Shown one piece after another: positions 35,535-46,173 of a DNA stretch of 64,000 nt. Position 1 is the first letter of the stretch. Every line of letters begins with the position of its first letter. Position numbers and translations under genes: made by a program. The stretch spans positions 1 to 64,000 of the forward strand of contig JAJRSE010000071.1 of NCBI GenBank assembly GCA_024278955.1, written 5' to 3'. The notes below the pieces were generated by a model that saw only the letters and a list, made by a program, of their open reading frames with translations, searched no databases and was not told where the DNA came from. This DNA comes from Planctomycetota bacterium. GTDB taxonomy: Bacteria; Planctomycetota; Planctomycetia; Pirellulales; Lacipirellulaceae.

Positions 35535-38048
35535 ATGCGCCGCACGGCTTGGTTACTGCTGATGATCGCGGTCGTAACAACCACGGGTTGCAGCGGCTGC
35601 AATTCCAAAAACGCCGCCCAACAAGCAAGCGAAGAGGAAGAAGCAGAGAAAAAGAAAAAAGAAGCCGAAGAAAACAAGAAAAAAGCTCCGATAGAAATTG
35701 GTCCCTTGCTATCTCAACTCGGCCAGGACGAAGCCGCCGACCCAACCATCGCAAGCGGCAACCCAAAAGAGGGATCGCCCATTCTCGTTAAGCCGGGGCA
35801 TTGGACTCCAACCGTCCGGCGTATGAAAGCCAATTACGAAGACTTCGTCGGACGCACCTCGACAGGGCTATTTGACCGACGCAACCAGCCCTCGGTACTT
35901 CGCTATACTCGCTACACCTACGAAACCACCAGGCCGGTACTCTTGGCCAAAGGACGCGAAAAAATTATCACCGGCGAACTCTTTGTTCCCGAATACACCA
36001 CAGGCAAGCGAATACATTCGCGACTCTTCGAGCAAGAAAGCGGACGCGAAACGCCAACCTCGCCTCTCCCACTGCAAAAGATGCCTTCCTATCAGTATTT
36101 TCTCGTCGTCCTGGCCAAGGAAGCCTCTCGATACACTTACCTCAAAGTTACCGATGCCGTGCGCGCACCGTGGGAAGAAGAGCTAGAAGAAACCTCTTCC
36201 CCTCACTATCGAGTCGTTCTCGCCGATGCCGATCGCCCGCTCCCCCTTTCAACAAACTCCCTTGCTTGGACAAGCATTTCGACCCTCATCTGGGACGAAG
36301 TCGACCCAAGTCGCATGTCGGCAGAGCAGCAAACTGCACTCCTCGATTGGCTCCACTGGGGGGGGCGAATACTTATTAACGGACCCGACTCGCTCGACAC
36401 GCTTCGCGGCAGCTTTCTCGATCCTTATCTCCCTGCCGAGAGCGAAGGGCCACGTAAGTTCGACGCCTCCGACCTAGCCGCTTGGTCAAGCCTCTGGGCT
36501 CGCCGCAGCCAAGGCGCCGACTTGCCCCCGCTCGTCCCCAAGCAACCCTGGTCAGGCATTCGCCTCAAACCACGCGAGGGGGCTCGCGAGTTGCTAGGCG
36601 GCGCCAAATTGTTCTTTGAACGCAACGTAGGCCGCGGCACGGTCGTCGTATCGGCCTTTCAATTGGCCGAACGCGATTTTATCAATTGGCCCGGCTACGA
36701 TTGCTTCCTAAACTCGGCCCTGCTAAGTAGACCCCGTCGGCGATTCTCTGCCGGCGAGTACGGCGGGCCGCGCGTGACTTGGCAAGATTTCTCGCCGCAA
36801 CGACTCGATGCGCACTTCATCACCGGCCTTCGCCTTTTTGCACGAGATACCGCTCTCAAGGCAAATTGGCAACGCGTTGCCACGACCAGTAACAATCAAT
36901 TCGGAGTACTCGACGAAATCGTCACCGAAAAAGTCGATCGCCCCGGAGGCATCGCCGCCTGGAGCGAAGATAGCCCCGTCTCGCTTGCCGCACGCGAGGC
37001 CCTCGACGAAGCCGCTGCCGTCCGAATCCCTAGCGCAGGCTTTGTTCTTACCTGCCTGGGGCTCTATCTCATCGTCTTGGTGCCGCTCAACTGGATTGTC
37101 TTCCGCAGTATGGGCCGAGTCGAATGGGCATGGATCGCCGCCCCTGTGATCGCGCTGCTCGGAACCTGGACCCTAGTCCGACTTGTCCAGCTCGACATTG
37201 GTTTTGTGCGAGCCCACACCGAAATCGCCTTGCTCGAATTACAAGGAACCTACGAGCGTGGCCTGCTCACCCGCTACACCGGCCTCTATTCTTCGCTCTC
37301 GACCACTTACGAAATCGCTTACGATGAACCCACCACCATGGCCCTTCCATTTCCGGCCAAAGAAAAAGACGTCCTCAAAGTCGGCGATCGCAGCTCGCCC
37401 GTCGTCTTCGAGAAGCTCCGCAAGACCAGTTTGCAAGGCTTAACGGTTTCCTCCGCATCGCGTCGCGCGGTCCACAGCGAGCAACTCGTCTCGCTTGATG
37501 GCTCCCTACGCTTGGGCACTTCATCACGCGGGAGCACGCAAATCGAAAACCGATCGGGCTACAACCTTCGCGACGTCGTCGTTGTCCGGCGGACATTCGT
37601 CAAAGGCAAGGAAGGAGATTCGCTCGCAAGTCAGCCCCAAATCATGGGCTCTTGGGTTGGCGAGCTTCGCAACAACGGCACCGCGGTACTTGGCCCCGTT
37701 CCGATCGACCTCGCCGCAGATCGCATCCCCTTCGAGCAAGAACGTACCCAAGCAGCCCTTGTAAGCAGTACCCCGAGGATTAATGTCAACGCACTCATGA
37801 AGCTCGCCTTCCAATTTCCCGGAGACAACGACCCCAGGCAAAAAAACCGCGAAGAGGTCCGTCTCGTCGGAGTCATCGACCACATGCTTTCCGGCACCAA
37901 AACCACGCCCATGGCGTCGCAAATCCGGGGAGCGACCGTCGTACTAGCTCACCTAAAATACGCCGCCCCGCCCGAACCTCAACCCGACGTCAACAGCCGT
38001 CCCGACGTCATTACCGAAAAACCCATCCCAACCAACAGCACCAAGTAA
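35535..38048 (+). CDS. lipoprotein/membrane protein, large hypothetical
   Basis: Lipobox-like VVTTTGCSGCN after MRRTAWLLLMIA; Glu/Lys-rich linker; central TM segment LVLTCLGLYLIVLVPLNWIVF region. Confidence 0.75.
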   Translation: MRRTAWLLLMIAVVTTTGCSGCNSKNAAQQASEEEEAEKKKKEAEENKKKAPIEIGPLLSQLGQDEAADPTIASGNPKEGSPILVKPGHWTPTVRRMKANYEDFVGRTSTGLFDRRNQPSVLRYTRYTYETTRPVLLAKGREKIITGELFVPEYTTGKRIHSRLFEQESGRETPTSPLPLQKMPSYQYFLVVLAKEASRYTYLKVTDAVRAPWEEELEETSSPHYRVVLADADRPLPLSTNSLAWTSISTLIWDEVDPSRMSAEQQTALLDWLHWGGRILINGPDSLDTLRGSFLDPYLPAESEGPRKFDASDLAAWSSLWARRSQGADLPPLVPKQPWSGIRLKPREGARELLGGAKLFFERNVGRGTVVVSAFQLAERDFINWPGYDCFLNSALLSRPRRRFSAGEYGGPRVTWQDFSPQRLDAHFITGLRLFARDTALKANWQRVATTSNNQFGVLDEIVTEKVDRPGGIAAWSEDSPVSLAAREALDEAAAVRIPSAGFVLTCLGLYLIVLVPLNWIVFRSMGRVEWAWIAAPVIALLGTWTLVRLVQLDIGFVRAHTEIALLELQGTYERGLLTRYTGLYSSLSTTYEIAYDEPTTMALPFPAKEKDVLKVGDRSSPVVFEKLRKTSLQGLTVSSASRRAVHSEQLVSLDGSLRLGTSSRGSTQIENRSGYNLRDVVVVRRTFVKGKEGDSLASQPQIMGSWVGELRNNGTAVLGPVPIDLAADRIPFEQERTQAALVSSTPRINVNALMKLAFQFPGDNDPRQKNREEVRLVGVIDHMLSGTKTTPMASQIRGATVVLAHLKYAAPPEPQPDVNSRPDVITEKPIPTNSTK

Positions 38049-38168
38049 ATAGACAGGGGAAGGAAATTTGAATCACAACGACACAACGCATATTTTTCGT
38101 CCTGTTCGTCGTGCCGTCGTGGTTCATCCTCTCGCAGCCCACAACTCGCAACTCAAAACTCTCCTCCC

Positions 38169-39095
38169 ATGATCGAACTAAAAAACTTCGGCAAACATTA
38201 CGGCGATTTCGTGGCCGTTCAGAATTTGAATCTCAAGATCGAAGCCGGCGAAATGTTTGGCTTCATCGGACCCAACGGTGCCGGCAAAAGCACGACCATC
38301 CGTTTCCTCGCAACCCTACTACGAGCAACCCACGGCGAAGGCTTCGTCAATGGGCATAGCGTCACCGGCGACCCGATTGGCGTACGCCGAAGCGTCGGCT
38401 ACATGCCCGACAATTTCGGCGTCTACGACGGCATGAAAGTTTGGGAGTTCCTCGACTTCTTCGCCGTCGCCTACCAGGTGCCCAAGGCCCGCCGTAAAAC
38501 GGTGCTCTCCGATGTCCTTGAGCTACTCGACCTCACCCATAAACGCGACGATTTTGTCAACGGCCTCTCCCGCGGCATGAAACAGCGGCTCTGCCTCGCC
38601 AAAACCCTGGTCCACGACCCCCCGGTACTCATCCTCGACGAGCCGGCCAGCGGCCTCGACCCGCGCGCTCGCTTAGAAGTAAAAGCCCTACTCAAAGAAC
38701 TGCGCAACATGGGTAAGACGATTCTCATCTCAAGCCATATCCTCACCGAGCTCGCCGATTGCTGCACCTCGATCGGAATCGTCGAACGCGGTCAGCTGCT
38801 ACTCCACGGGCCAATCGACAAGGTCTACCGCAAGATCGCAAAAAACCGCCGCATCGAAGCTCGCTTCACCGGCAACCCCGCACAGGGCATCAGCCTCATC
38901 CGAAGCGACCCGAACGTAACCAGCCTCGAACTCGACCCCCGCGGCTGCACGCTTGAGATGAAGGGAAAAGACCCCGAGGTCCAGCGACTCCTGCGGCAAC
39001 TCGTCGCCGCCGACTGCGGCCTACTCTCGTTCGGCGAAAAAGAACCGACGCTCGAAGATGTGTTTATGATGGTTACCAAGGGGCTGGTGACGTAA
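38169..39095 (+). CDS. ABC transporter ATP-binding protein (ABC-2/CcmA type)
   Basis: Walker A GPNGAGKSTT, signature LSRGMKQRL, Walker B PVLILDEPASGLDP. Confidence 0.93.
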   Translation: MIELKNFGKHYGDFVAVQNLNLKIEAGEMFGFIGPNGAGKSTTIRFLATLLRATHGEGFVNGHSVTGDPIGVRRSVGYMPDNFGVYDGMKVWEFLDFFAVAYQVPKARRKTVLSDVLELLDLTHKRDDFVNGLSRGMKQRLCLAKTLVHDPPVLILDEPASGLDPRARLEVKALLKELRNMGKTILISSHILTELADCCTSIGIVERGQLLLHGPIDKVYRKIAKNRRIEARFTGNPAQGISLIRSDPNVTSLELDPRGCTLEMKGKDPEVQRLLRQLVAADCGLLSFGEKEPTLEDVFMMVTKGLVT

Positions 39096-39299
39096 AGATC
39101 CCTGTTTAAAGCACGGTAATGATGTCCCCTAGCTGGAAATCAGTCACGCCTTTAGGACACTTTCCGGCTAAGGTCGATGCTTCCCGGGTCGCGAAGCCTC
39201 CGCTGTGTAAAGGCTTGCAGAGGAGAACAGTTTTGGTACGTTACCAAGCTACAAGATATTTCCTTCCACTGTACCACATTCACCTTGCAGAGAGCTGCG

Positions 39300-39737
39300 A
39301 TGGAAACAACTGTTCAACTCGTTATCGTTTCAGCAGCTGCCAGTGTCATCGTCGCTGTGATTACTTCAGCACTAACCAAGCGGGCGGAACGCCGTGATGA
39401 TCTGCACCGTCGTGAACTCAAACATTATCGCGAGCTTCTGTCAGCAATTTCCGAGTTAGCAGTTGATGGAACTGACAAGAATAAGGCTAATGTCCGATTT
39501 GCTCACGCAGCCAATACGATTGCACTTGTTGCACCTCAGCCAGTAATAAATGCCTTGATGGATTTTCACGAGGAGGTTCGAATATCAAATACTAATCGAA
39601 CTTTGAAAGGCCATGATGCCAAGTTAAAAGCTTTACTGTTGCAGATTCGCAAGAGCCTCCAGATGCCATTTTCCGATATCCCAGAATCGTTTCATTTTCA
39701 CCTCATTGGCTCATCCACTCCAAACGAATTGACCTGA
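39300..39737 (+). CDS. small hypothetical protein with N-terminal TM
   Basis: ATG at 39300; METTVQLVIVSAAASVIVAVITSALTKRAERRDDLHRRELKHY. Confidence 0.55.
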   Translation: METTVQLVIVSAAASVIVAVITSALTKRAERRDDLHRRELKHYRELLSAISELAVDGTDKNKANVRFAHAANTIALVAPQPVINALMDFHEEVRISNTNRTLKGHDAKLKALLLQIRKSLQMPFSDIPESFHFHLIGSSTPNELT

Positions 39738-39767
39738 CATAAACGTATCTCACTCCGCAGTCCGTAT

Positions 39768-39796
39768 GATGGGCCAAAGCGAAGCGGCGGCCCATC
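39768..39796. repeat. short palindrome
   Basis: gatgggcc aaagcgaagcggc ggcccatc; the CGATGGGCC half recurs near 39820. Confidence 0.6.
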
Positions 39797-39931
39797 GATT
39801 CTATCGACGTAGACCTTCTCGAAACGATGGGCCTATCGGCACCATCCTACCTCGGTTTTGGTACGTTGGCCACTTCGGCAACCTGACTCAGGATGAGTTT
39901 GAATTCACAATTCTTCATAAGGCAATCTTTC

Positions 39932-40474
39932 CTACCCCAACAACAACGGCGCATCGCCCTCCGCGTCGCGTTCTTCCCACTGCTTACGAATCTCGCCCAA
40001 GCCGTAGACGCACAAATCAAAATTTTCGCTTAGCCGCTCTAGCACCTGGTCAGGCGCCGATTTTTTATCAGCGGGTAACCGACTCGCCAGCAGGTAGTTG
40101 CGTTTGCCCTGGTCTTGATAGTCGAGCAGGCTATCTTTTTTTCCTTCGCGTTGCCGCTTCGAAATTTCGGGATACAGCCCCGTCCAGAAAAGCGTGTAGT
40201 CGCCGATGTGCCGATGCACCCGGCGCCGCGCCACGCCTTGTCGTGCCTGGGCCTCGGCCAACATGTCGGCCACTTGCGAAAGCCGTTCGCCGGTCGGAGT
40301 ACGGACGCCATAGATGGCATCGGTCCGAACGAAGTAGACGAGCATCTCGGACAAGTAATCGACCAACGGAGGGTCCGCCACTCCGAGACGCGTTGTGAAC
40401 GTGTACTCAGTCAGACCGGCAAAGAAACGCCGTAACAATTCGTTACGCGAAGAATGAGGTGAACTCGCTGTCAT
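39932..40474 (-). CDS. hypothetical protein
   Basis: Start MTASSPHSSRNELLRRFFAGLTEYTF preceded by a GGAGG ribosome-binding site. Confidence 0.7.
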   Translation of the reverse strand: MTASSPHSSRNELLRRFFAGLTEYTFTTRLGVADPPLVDYLSEMLVYFVRTDAIYGVRTPTGERLSQVADMLAEAQARQGVARRRVHRHIGDYTLFWTGLYPEISKRQREGKKDSLLDYQDQGKRNYLLASRLPADKKSAPDQVLERLSENFDLCVYGLGEIRKQWEERDAEGDAPLLLG

Positions 40475-40856
40475 AGACGACCTCCAAGTGAACGGGGGTC
40501 GGTTGGGCCGCAACCGTTTGCGACTCAACCCGTTCAATTTTACCTTGCCAACCGAGGGAAGGTCAAATCGAGTCTGTCGGTAATAACGCCTATTCTATCT
40601 TCGGCAAGGCTTTTACCGGCACACCAGGAAAAATCGTGCAAGCAAGAAACTCTCGCACGCTAAGCAAAAAGAACCCTCCAGAGAAGAATCAAGCGAACCA
40701 CAACGGGCATGGAGGACACCAAGTTTTTTTAATTGATTTTGTCGAGAAACCCCTGGGCCTTTCTTCATCGAAACGGATGAAATTGCTTCTTCCTCAGTGT
40801 TCTCTGTGTCTCGGTGGTAATTTTTCTTCTTTGAACCGTGAACAGTTACGTACAGC

Positions 40857-41654
40857 CTAACCAAGCTCGGCCACCAGCGACGCGACATACTCACCGATTT
40901 CCCGCAACGTGCCGCCACGATCGGTTTCGGCAGTCTCCATCCGCCGGACAATGGCCGAACCAACAATCAAACCATCTGCTACCGGTGCAAGCAGTCGCAC
41001 ATGCTCGGGCTGGCTAATCCCGAAACCTATGCAGACGGGTAGCGGACTGTTTTCGCGTAGCCAGCCCACTCGCTCGACCAGCTCGTCGGGCAACTCGGTT
41101 CGCTCTCCCGTGATGCCCGCAATCGACACGTAGTACAAAAACCCGCTCGACGTTTCGGCAATTCGCAGCGCCCGATCGCGAGGCGTTAGCGGCGTGACCA
41201 ATTGAATAAGGCTCAAATCTCGCGATTTACAAACTTCGGCAAGTCGCGGCGATTCCTCAAGTGGCAAGTCAGGAACAATCATTCCCGCCACACCATGCCG
41301 GACCAGCGCGTCCGCATATTTCTCGACGCCATGGCGATAGATAATCGCGTAGCTCCCCATCGTGACAAGCGGAGTTTCCACTTGCGGCGTCACAGCCCCA
41401 AGAGTTTTCAAAATCTCGGCAAGCTTCACCTTCTTGTTTAGCGCTCGTGTATACGAAGCCTGAATCACCGGCCCGTCGGCAATCGGATCGCTATATGGAA
41501 TACCGACTTCGCACATCGAAGCCCCGCGAGCAGCCAGCTCCCGGATCATCGCAGCCGTAAACTCCAAATCCGGATCGCCAGCCGTCAAGAAAGGCATCAA
41601 CGCCTTACGGTTTTCCTTGCGAAGTCGAGTAAATAAATCGTCGATAGCGGACAT
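40857..41654 (-). CDS. trpA: tryptophan synthase alpha subunit
   Basis: LMPFLTAGDPDLEFT, EVGIPYSDPIADGPVIQ, GFLYYVSIAGITGER, CIGFGISQPEH. Confidence 0.97.
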   Translation of the reverse strand: MSAIDDLFTRLRKENRKALMPFLTAGDPDLEFTAAMIRELAARGASMCEVGIPYSDPIADGPVIQASYTRALNKKVKLAEILKTLGAVTPQVETPLVTMGSYAIIYRHGVEKYADALVRHGVAGMIVPDLPLEESPRLAEVCKSRDLSLIQLVTPLTPRDRALRIAETSSGFLYYVSIAGITGERTELPDELVERVGWLRENSPLPVCIGFGISQPEHVRLLAPVADGLIVGSAIVRRMETAETDRGGTLREIGEYVASLVAELG

Positions 41655-41720
41655 GAGTTGAGAGGTAGGAAGTTGGAGGTCAGGGAGGAGAAGAAAAAAT
41701 CAACAATCAAACATCACACA

Positions 41721-42944
41721 TCAACCATTCCCCTTCAGCCGAGCAATCTCCGCAGCATCCTTATCGCCGCGACCCGAAAGGCATACCACCACGCGATCGC
41801 TGCGATCTCGCCCGCTCGCAATTTTCATGGCCTGAGCAACCGCATGAGACGACTCCAGCGCCGGCAAAATGCCTTCCAAACGGGCCATCAAATCAAAAGC
41901 CTTCATCGCATTGTCGTCGGTGCAGCTGGTGTAGGTCGCACGGCCCGTCGATTTCCAATAGCTATGCTCCGGGCCCACGCCAGGATAGTCGAGCCCTGCC
42001 GACATCGAATGCACATCGCAGGTTTGCCCGTCCTCGTCCTGCATGACATAAGAAAAGCTCCCGTGCAGCACGCCCGGCTCGCCGTAAGTTAGCGGCGACG
42101 CATGGTCGCCCGGCTGATCGCCGCGCCCGCCGGCTTCGACGCCCACCAACGAAACTCCCGTATGTTCGACAAGCGGGTAAAACATCCCCGCCGCATTGCT
42201 ACCGCCGCCGACGCAAGCAACCACCACCTCGGGCAAGCCGCCCAGCTGCTGGCGGCTTTGCTCGATCGTTTCGCGACCGATGACCGATTGGAAATCGCGC
42301 ACAATTTTCGGAAACGGATGCGGGCCAACCACCGAACCTAGAATATAGTGCGTCGTTTCCACACACGACATCCATTCTCGCATCGCTTCGTTCACGGCAT
42401 CGCGAAGCGTACGCGAGCCGCTGGTCACAGGCCGCACCTCGGCGCCGAGCAACTTCATCGAAAAAACATTCGGCGCCTGACGACGAATATCTTCCTCGCC
42501 CATAAAGACAATACACTCAAGCCCAAAGTGAGCACACGCCGTAGCCGTTGCCACGCCGTGCTGCCCGGCACCCGTTTCGGCAATCACCCGGCGTTTACCC
42601 ATTCGCATCGTAAGCAGCGCCTGGCCTACCGTATTGTTGATCTTATGCGCGCCTGTGTGATTCAGATCTTCCCGCTTGAGCCAAATCTCGGCACCGCCAC
42701 AATGCTCGGTCAATCGCTTAGCAAAATACAACGGCGAAGGGCGACCGACGTAGTTTTTCAGCAGATCATCGTACTCTGCCTGAAAGCTCGCATCCTGACG
42801 AGCAGCCTCATACTGCTCCGCAAGCTGGTCGAGCGCATAGATAAGCGTCTCAGGGACATACCGACCGCCAAAATCCCCAAACCGTCCGGCAGCGTCGGGA
42901 ACCTCAGCCGAGCACGACGCGTCGGTAGGTGGGGTAGTAGCCAT
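41721..42944 (-). CDS. trpB: tryptophan synthase beta subunit
   Basis: [55 protein letters not shown]. Confidence 0.97.
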   Translation of the reverse strand: MATTPPTDASCSAEVPDAAGRFGDFGGRYVPETLIYALDQLAEQYEAARQDASFQAEYDDLLKNYVGRPSPLYFAKRLTEHCGGAEIWLKREDLNHTGAHKINNTVGQALLTMRMGKRRVIAETGAGQHGVATATACAHFGLECIVFMGEEDIRRQAPNVFSMKLLGAEVRPVTSGSRTLRDAVNEAMREWMSCVETTHYILGSVVGPHPFPKIVRDFQSVIGRETIEQSRQQLGGLPEVVVACVGGGSNAAGMFYPLVEHTGVSLVGVEAGGRGDQPGDHASPLTYGEPGVLHGSFSYVMQDEDGQTCDVHSMSAGLDYPGVGPEHSYWKSTGRATYTSCTDDNAMKAFDLMARLEGILPALESSHAVAQAMKIASGRDRSDRVVVCLSGRGDKDAAEIARLKGNG

Positions 42945-43074
42945 AAGTGTCTCCGGGTCAAACCCTCAATTCTCGATACCCACGCCCCAAGGGTCAAGGG
43001 CCTGCCCTCGTAATCCCCACGCAGCAACCGGCCCGCCACGCGGTCCGCGAAAGCGAAGCAATCCAGCCGCCGCC

Positions 43075-44085
43075 CTACCCCTCCGCTATCGACTCAAACG
43101 CCTGGCTACGGAAGTCGCGCAGCGCGTCGATCATCTCTTGCATCGACTGATAACGATTCAAGGGGTCTTTTGCTAACGCCTTCATAACGATGGCCGCTAG
43201 CTCCGGAGGGATGGGTCTTTGGGGCACAAGCTCCTGAGGCGGCACAGGCACCTGATTAACAATCATATCAAACGTTTCGCTCACTTGCTTACCGCGCAAT
43301 GGCTCTTTGAGAGTTAGAATCTCGTAAAGCACCACTCCGATGCTGTCAACATCGGTCCGGGCGTCAATCGCTTCGCCTCCGCCACGCACCTGCTCGGGCG
43401 ACATGTACAGCGGCGTGCCAGGACGCTGGCCCATGGAGGTCAGCTCCTCGTGTTCCATCATGGCATGTTGCGTGTCGTCTCCGCCAGAAGCCCAAACTTT
43501 GGCAACGCCCCAATCAAGTAACATCACTTCGCCAAAGGAGCCAATAATCACATTCTCTGGTTTCACATCCCGATGCACGACCCCATGGGCATGAGCATAA
43601 GAAAGGGCATTGCAAACTTGAATCATCAGCCCCAACATGCGGTCGAGGTTGTACGTTTGGATCGCTAACAAGTCGCCTGCTATCTGTCGTTCCAAAATAT
43701 CGCGAATGGTTTCGCCTTCTACCTTCTTCATCGTAAAGTAGAGACGCCCCTCCGTATCGTGACCAATTTCGTAAACAGGCACGGTGTTCGGATGCTGTAA
43801 CTGGGAGGTGACTCGAGCCTCACGCAGAAAACGTGCTCGCATAGATTCGTTGTTCGCCAAATGCGGGTGGATCGTTTTCATGACGACCATCCGCCCCAAG
43901 TTATTGTCCAAGCAGGTGCGCAGCTGGGCAGCCCCTCCTTTGGCAAAAGGGACAAAGTCGGAGTAGCGGTTGAAGCTGTTCGAGAAATATTTCGACAGCT
44001 GCTTGTCCGTCACCTTGGCATCAATCCGAGGGTAAGCATCGTCTCCGGAAGCGTCTTTCGATTTTTCAGTCATAGCAAGCATCAA
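43075..44085 (-). CDS. serine/threonine protein kinase, soluble
   Basis: HRDVKPENVIIG, LDWGVAKV, GTPLYMSPEQ; no C-terminal TM. Confidence 0.93.
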   Translation of the reverse strand: MMLAMTEKSKDASGDDAYPRIDAKVTDKQLSKYFSNSFNRYSDFVPFAKGGAAQLRTCLDNNLGRMVVMKTIHPHLANNESMRARFLREARVTSQLQHPNTVPVYEIGHDTEGRLYFTMKKVEGETIRDILERQIAGDLLAIQTYNLDRMLGLMIQVCNALSYAHAHGVVHRDVKPENVIIGSFGEVMLLDWGVAKVWASGGDDTQHAMMEHEELTSMGQRPGTPLYMSPEQVRGGGEAIDARTDVDSIGVVLYEILTLKEPLRGKQVSETFDMIVNQVPVPPQELVPQRPIPPELAAIVMKALAKDPLNRYQSMQEMIDALRDFRSQAFESIAEG

Positions 44086-44219
44086 AAAAGTAATAGAAAC
44101 AAAGGCAGTCCAGCATACTCTCCAAATACCATTTTAGTACCAAATCGTAGAATACCAAAGGGCACTGATCGACGACCAAGGCAAAATGCAAAGTCAAAAC
44201 AAGTGCCCAAAAGGAATTT

Positions 44220-44292
44220 GCCACAAAGATTACAGAGGACACAGAGAACCCCTTATTTCTAGCACTCGGTGATCTCTGTGATCTCTGTGGCA
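44220..44292. repeat. CACAGAG-type palindromic repeat
   Basis: gccacaaagattacagaggacacagagaa ... ctcggtgatctctgtgatctctgtggc; same style as 947 and 3072. Confidence 0.65.
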
Positions 44293-44444
44293 AAACTTTT
44301 CTGCTTTAATATGCGACCTTGCAATCCTCCTGACTGACTGAACGAAATTTGCAATTCCCAGTCGCCTAGAGTCTAATGACCGTTCGGCTCGCCGCGTAAG
44401 GCGATTGGCCGTTGCCCTTTCAGAGAAACTCAGGGAGGTAGATC

Positions 44445-45494
44445 ATGGGTTCCGAGAACCTTGGCTTGGGAAACGAGAAGAACAACCCCGTTGCGCGTCG
44501 CACTTTTTTAGAATTCGCCGGCAAATCGACCCTCGCCGCAAGCGCAGCCCTGTGCCTGCCCGCACACCCAGCCCTCGCCAAACCGGCCGTGGCAGCTCCA
44601 CAATCGGAATCGATTGTGAAGCAACTCTTCGAGACCCTCTCGCCCAAACAACGCGAGACCATCTGCTTTCCTTGGAACCACCAAGACCCCGATCGCGGAT
44701 TGCTGCGCACTCGCGTGGCTGCCAATTGGGAAATTACCGAGCAAACCATCAACGGGGGATTTTATACCAAAGACCAACAGGCAATGATTCGCCTGATATT
44801 CGAGGGGCTTTTTCAACCCGAGTGGCATGAAAAAATCGACCAACAGCTCGCAGACGATTCCGGCGGATATGGCCAGTCGAATACGATCGCAATTTTCGGC
44901 GACCCAGACAGCGACCAATTTGAATTCGTCATGACCGGTCGTCACATGACCCTTCGTTGCGACGGCAACTCGGCCGAACACGTCGCCTTCGGCGGACCGA
45001 TCTTCTACGGCCATTCCGGCGAAAATTTTGACGAAGAACCAGACCACCCCGGAAACGTCTTCTGGGGCCAAGGCCTCGAAGCCAACAAACTCTACCAAGC
45101 CCTCGATGGCAAACAGCAGCAAATGGCTTTGGTCAAAACCGGATTGCCCGACGAAGACCGCGTCGGCCTACAAGGCGCCGAGGGGCAGTTCCAAGGAATC
45201 CCCATCACCGAATTATCATCCGACCAGCGGGGACGCGTCCAAGAAGTGCTCAGCAAGCTCGTCGAACCTTACCGGCAAACCGATCGCGACGAAGTCATCG
45301 CTTGCCTCAAAGCCCAAGGCGGCCTCGACGCTTGCCACCTCGCCTTCTACAAACAAGACGACCTCGGCAACGATGGCGTTTGGGACAACTGGCGCCTCGA
45401 AGGCCCTTCGTTCGTCTGGCACTACCGCGGGGCGCCCCACGTCCACGTCTGGGTAAACGTCGCAGCCGACCCGTCGGTAAAGCTCAACGCCTAG
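44445..45494 (+). CDS. DUF3500-like protein with Tat signal
   Basis: Twin-arginine start VARRTFLEFAGKSTLAASAAL; FVMTGRHMTLRCDGN...VAFGGPIFYGH pattern recalled for this family. Confidence 0.75.
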   Translation: MGSENLGLGNEKNNPVARRTFLEFAGKSTLAASAALCLPAHPALAKPAVAAPQSESIVKQLFETLSPKQRETICFPWNHQDPDRGLLRTRVAANWEITEQTINGGFYTKDQQAMIRLIFEGLFQPEWHEKIDQQLADDSGGYGQSNTIAIFGDPDSDQFEFVMTGRHMTLRCDGNSAEHVAFGGPIFYGHSGENFDEEPDHPGNVFWGQGLEANKLYQALDGKQQQMALVKTGLPDEDRVGLQGAEGQFQGIPITELSSDQRGRVQEVLSKLVEPYRQTDRDEVIACLKAQGGLDACHLAFYKQDDLGNDGVWDNWRLEGPSFVWHYRGAPHVHVWVNVAADPSVKLNA

Positions 45495-45527
45495 CTCGCT
45501 AGCGTGGCTGCCGAAATTCTGCGTTGT

Positions 45528-45560
<33 letters not shown>

Positions 45561-46087
45561 CTGCGGTAAGTCTCCACCCCGATTTCGGCCTGAGTCGAAT
45601 TTCCACCGGAGACGAAAAACGGGGGCAGGTCCAATTTAAGTCTTCTTCGGCCTTCCCGGTCGTTGCATTGTAACCACTTGCCACTGCTGGCTGTAATGAA
45701 AATGACGGAGGTTGCCGCTGCCACCCCTCTCGTTCCGAACAACCAACCGGTTGAGACCTCGAACCGGCCAAAAACAACCTTCGCATTGCCATCCCCAAAA
45801 TGCGATAATCTCCTCTGCAAACCAGTTGCCCACCACCTCCGCAGTCCTCTCCGAACTCTGCGTTAAAATTTCCTTGAAGCCTCGCCAATAATATTGTCCC
45901 AACAAGGAGGCCCCAAAAATCCTAAATCGGGCCCATTTTGTCCCCCTCGCCATGCAGCAAACCCTACGATTCTCGAACCAATCGAAAATCCCAAGGGACA
46001 AAACCACCGAATTAAGTCCCAAAACATGGGACCCCTACGCATGGGACAAAACCCCAAGAGAGGGGGGAAAACAAACCGCAACTACCC

Positions 46088-46130
46088 AAAAAAACCGGGG
46101 GCCAACCTGTAATCAGGTCGACCCCCGGTG
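46088..46130 (-). terminator. rho-independent terminator for the porin gene
   Basis: Minus strand ccgggggtcgacctgattacaggttggcccccggttttttt just downstream of the 46174 stop. Confidence 0.88.
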
Positions 46131-46173
46131 GGAAAACTATTATCGAAAACTGGTCGAAGTCGACCCGCTCCGA

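Noticed and set aside
45636-45662. possible remnant of a transposase C-terminus (MQRPGRPKKT)
   Set aside because: Only ten residues in a noncoding stretch next to a palindromic repeat; too short to support.
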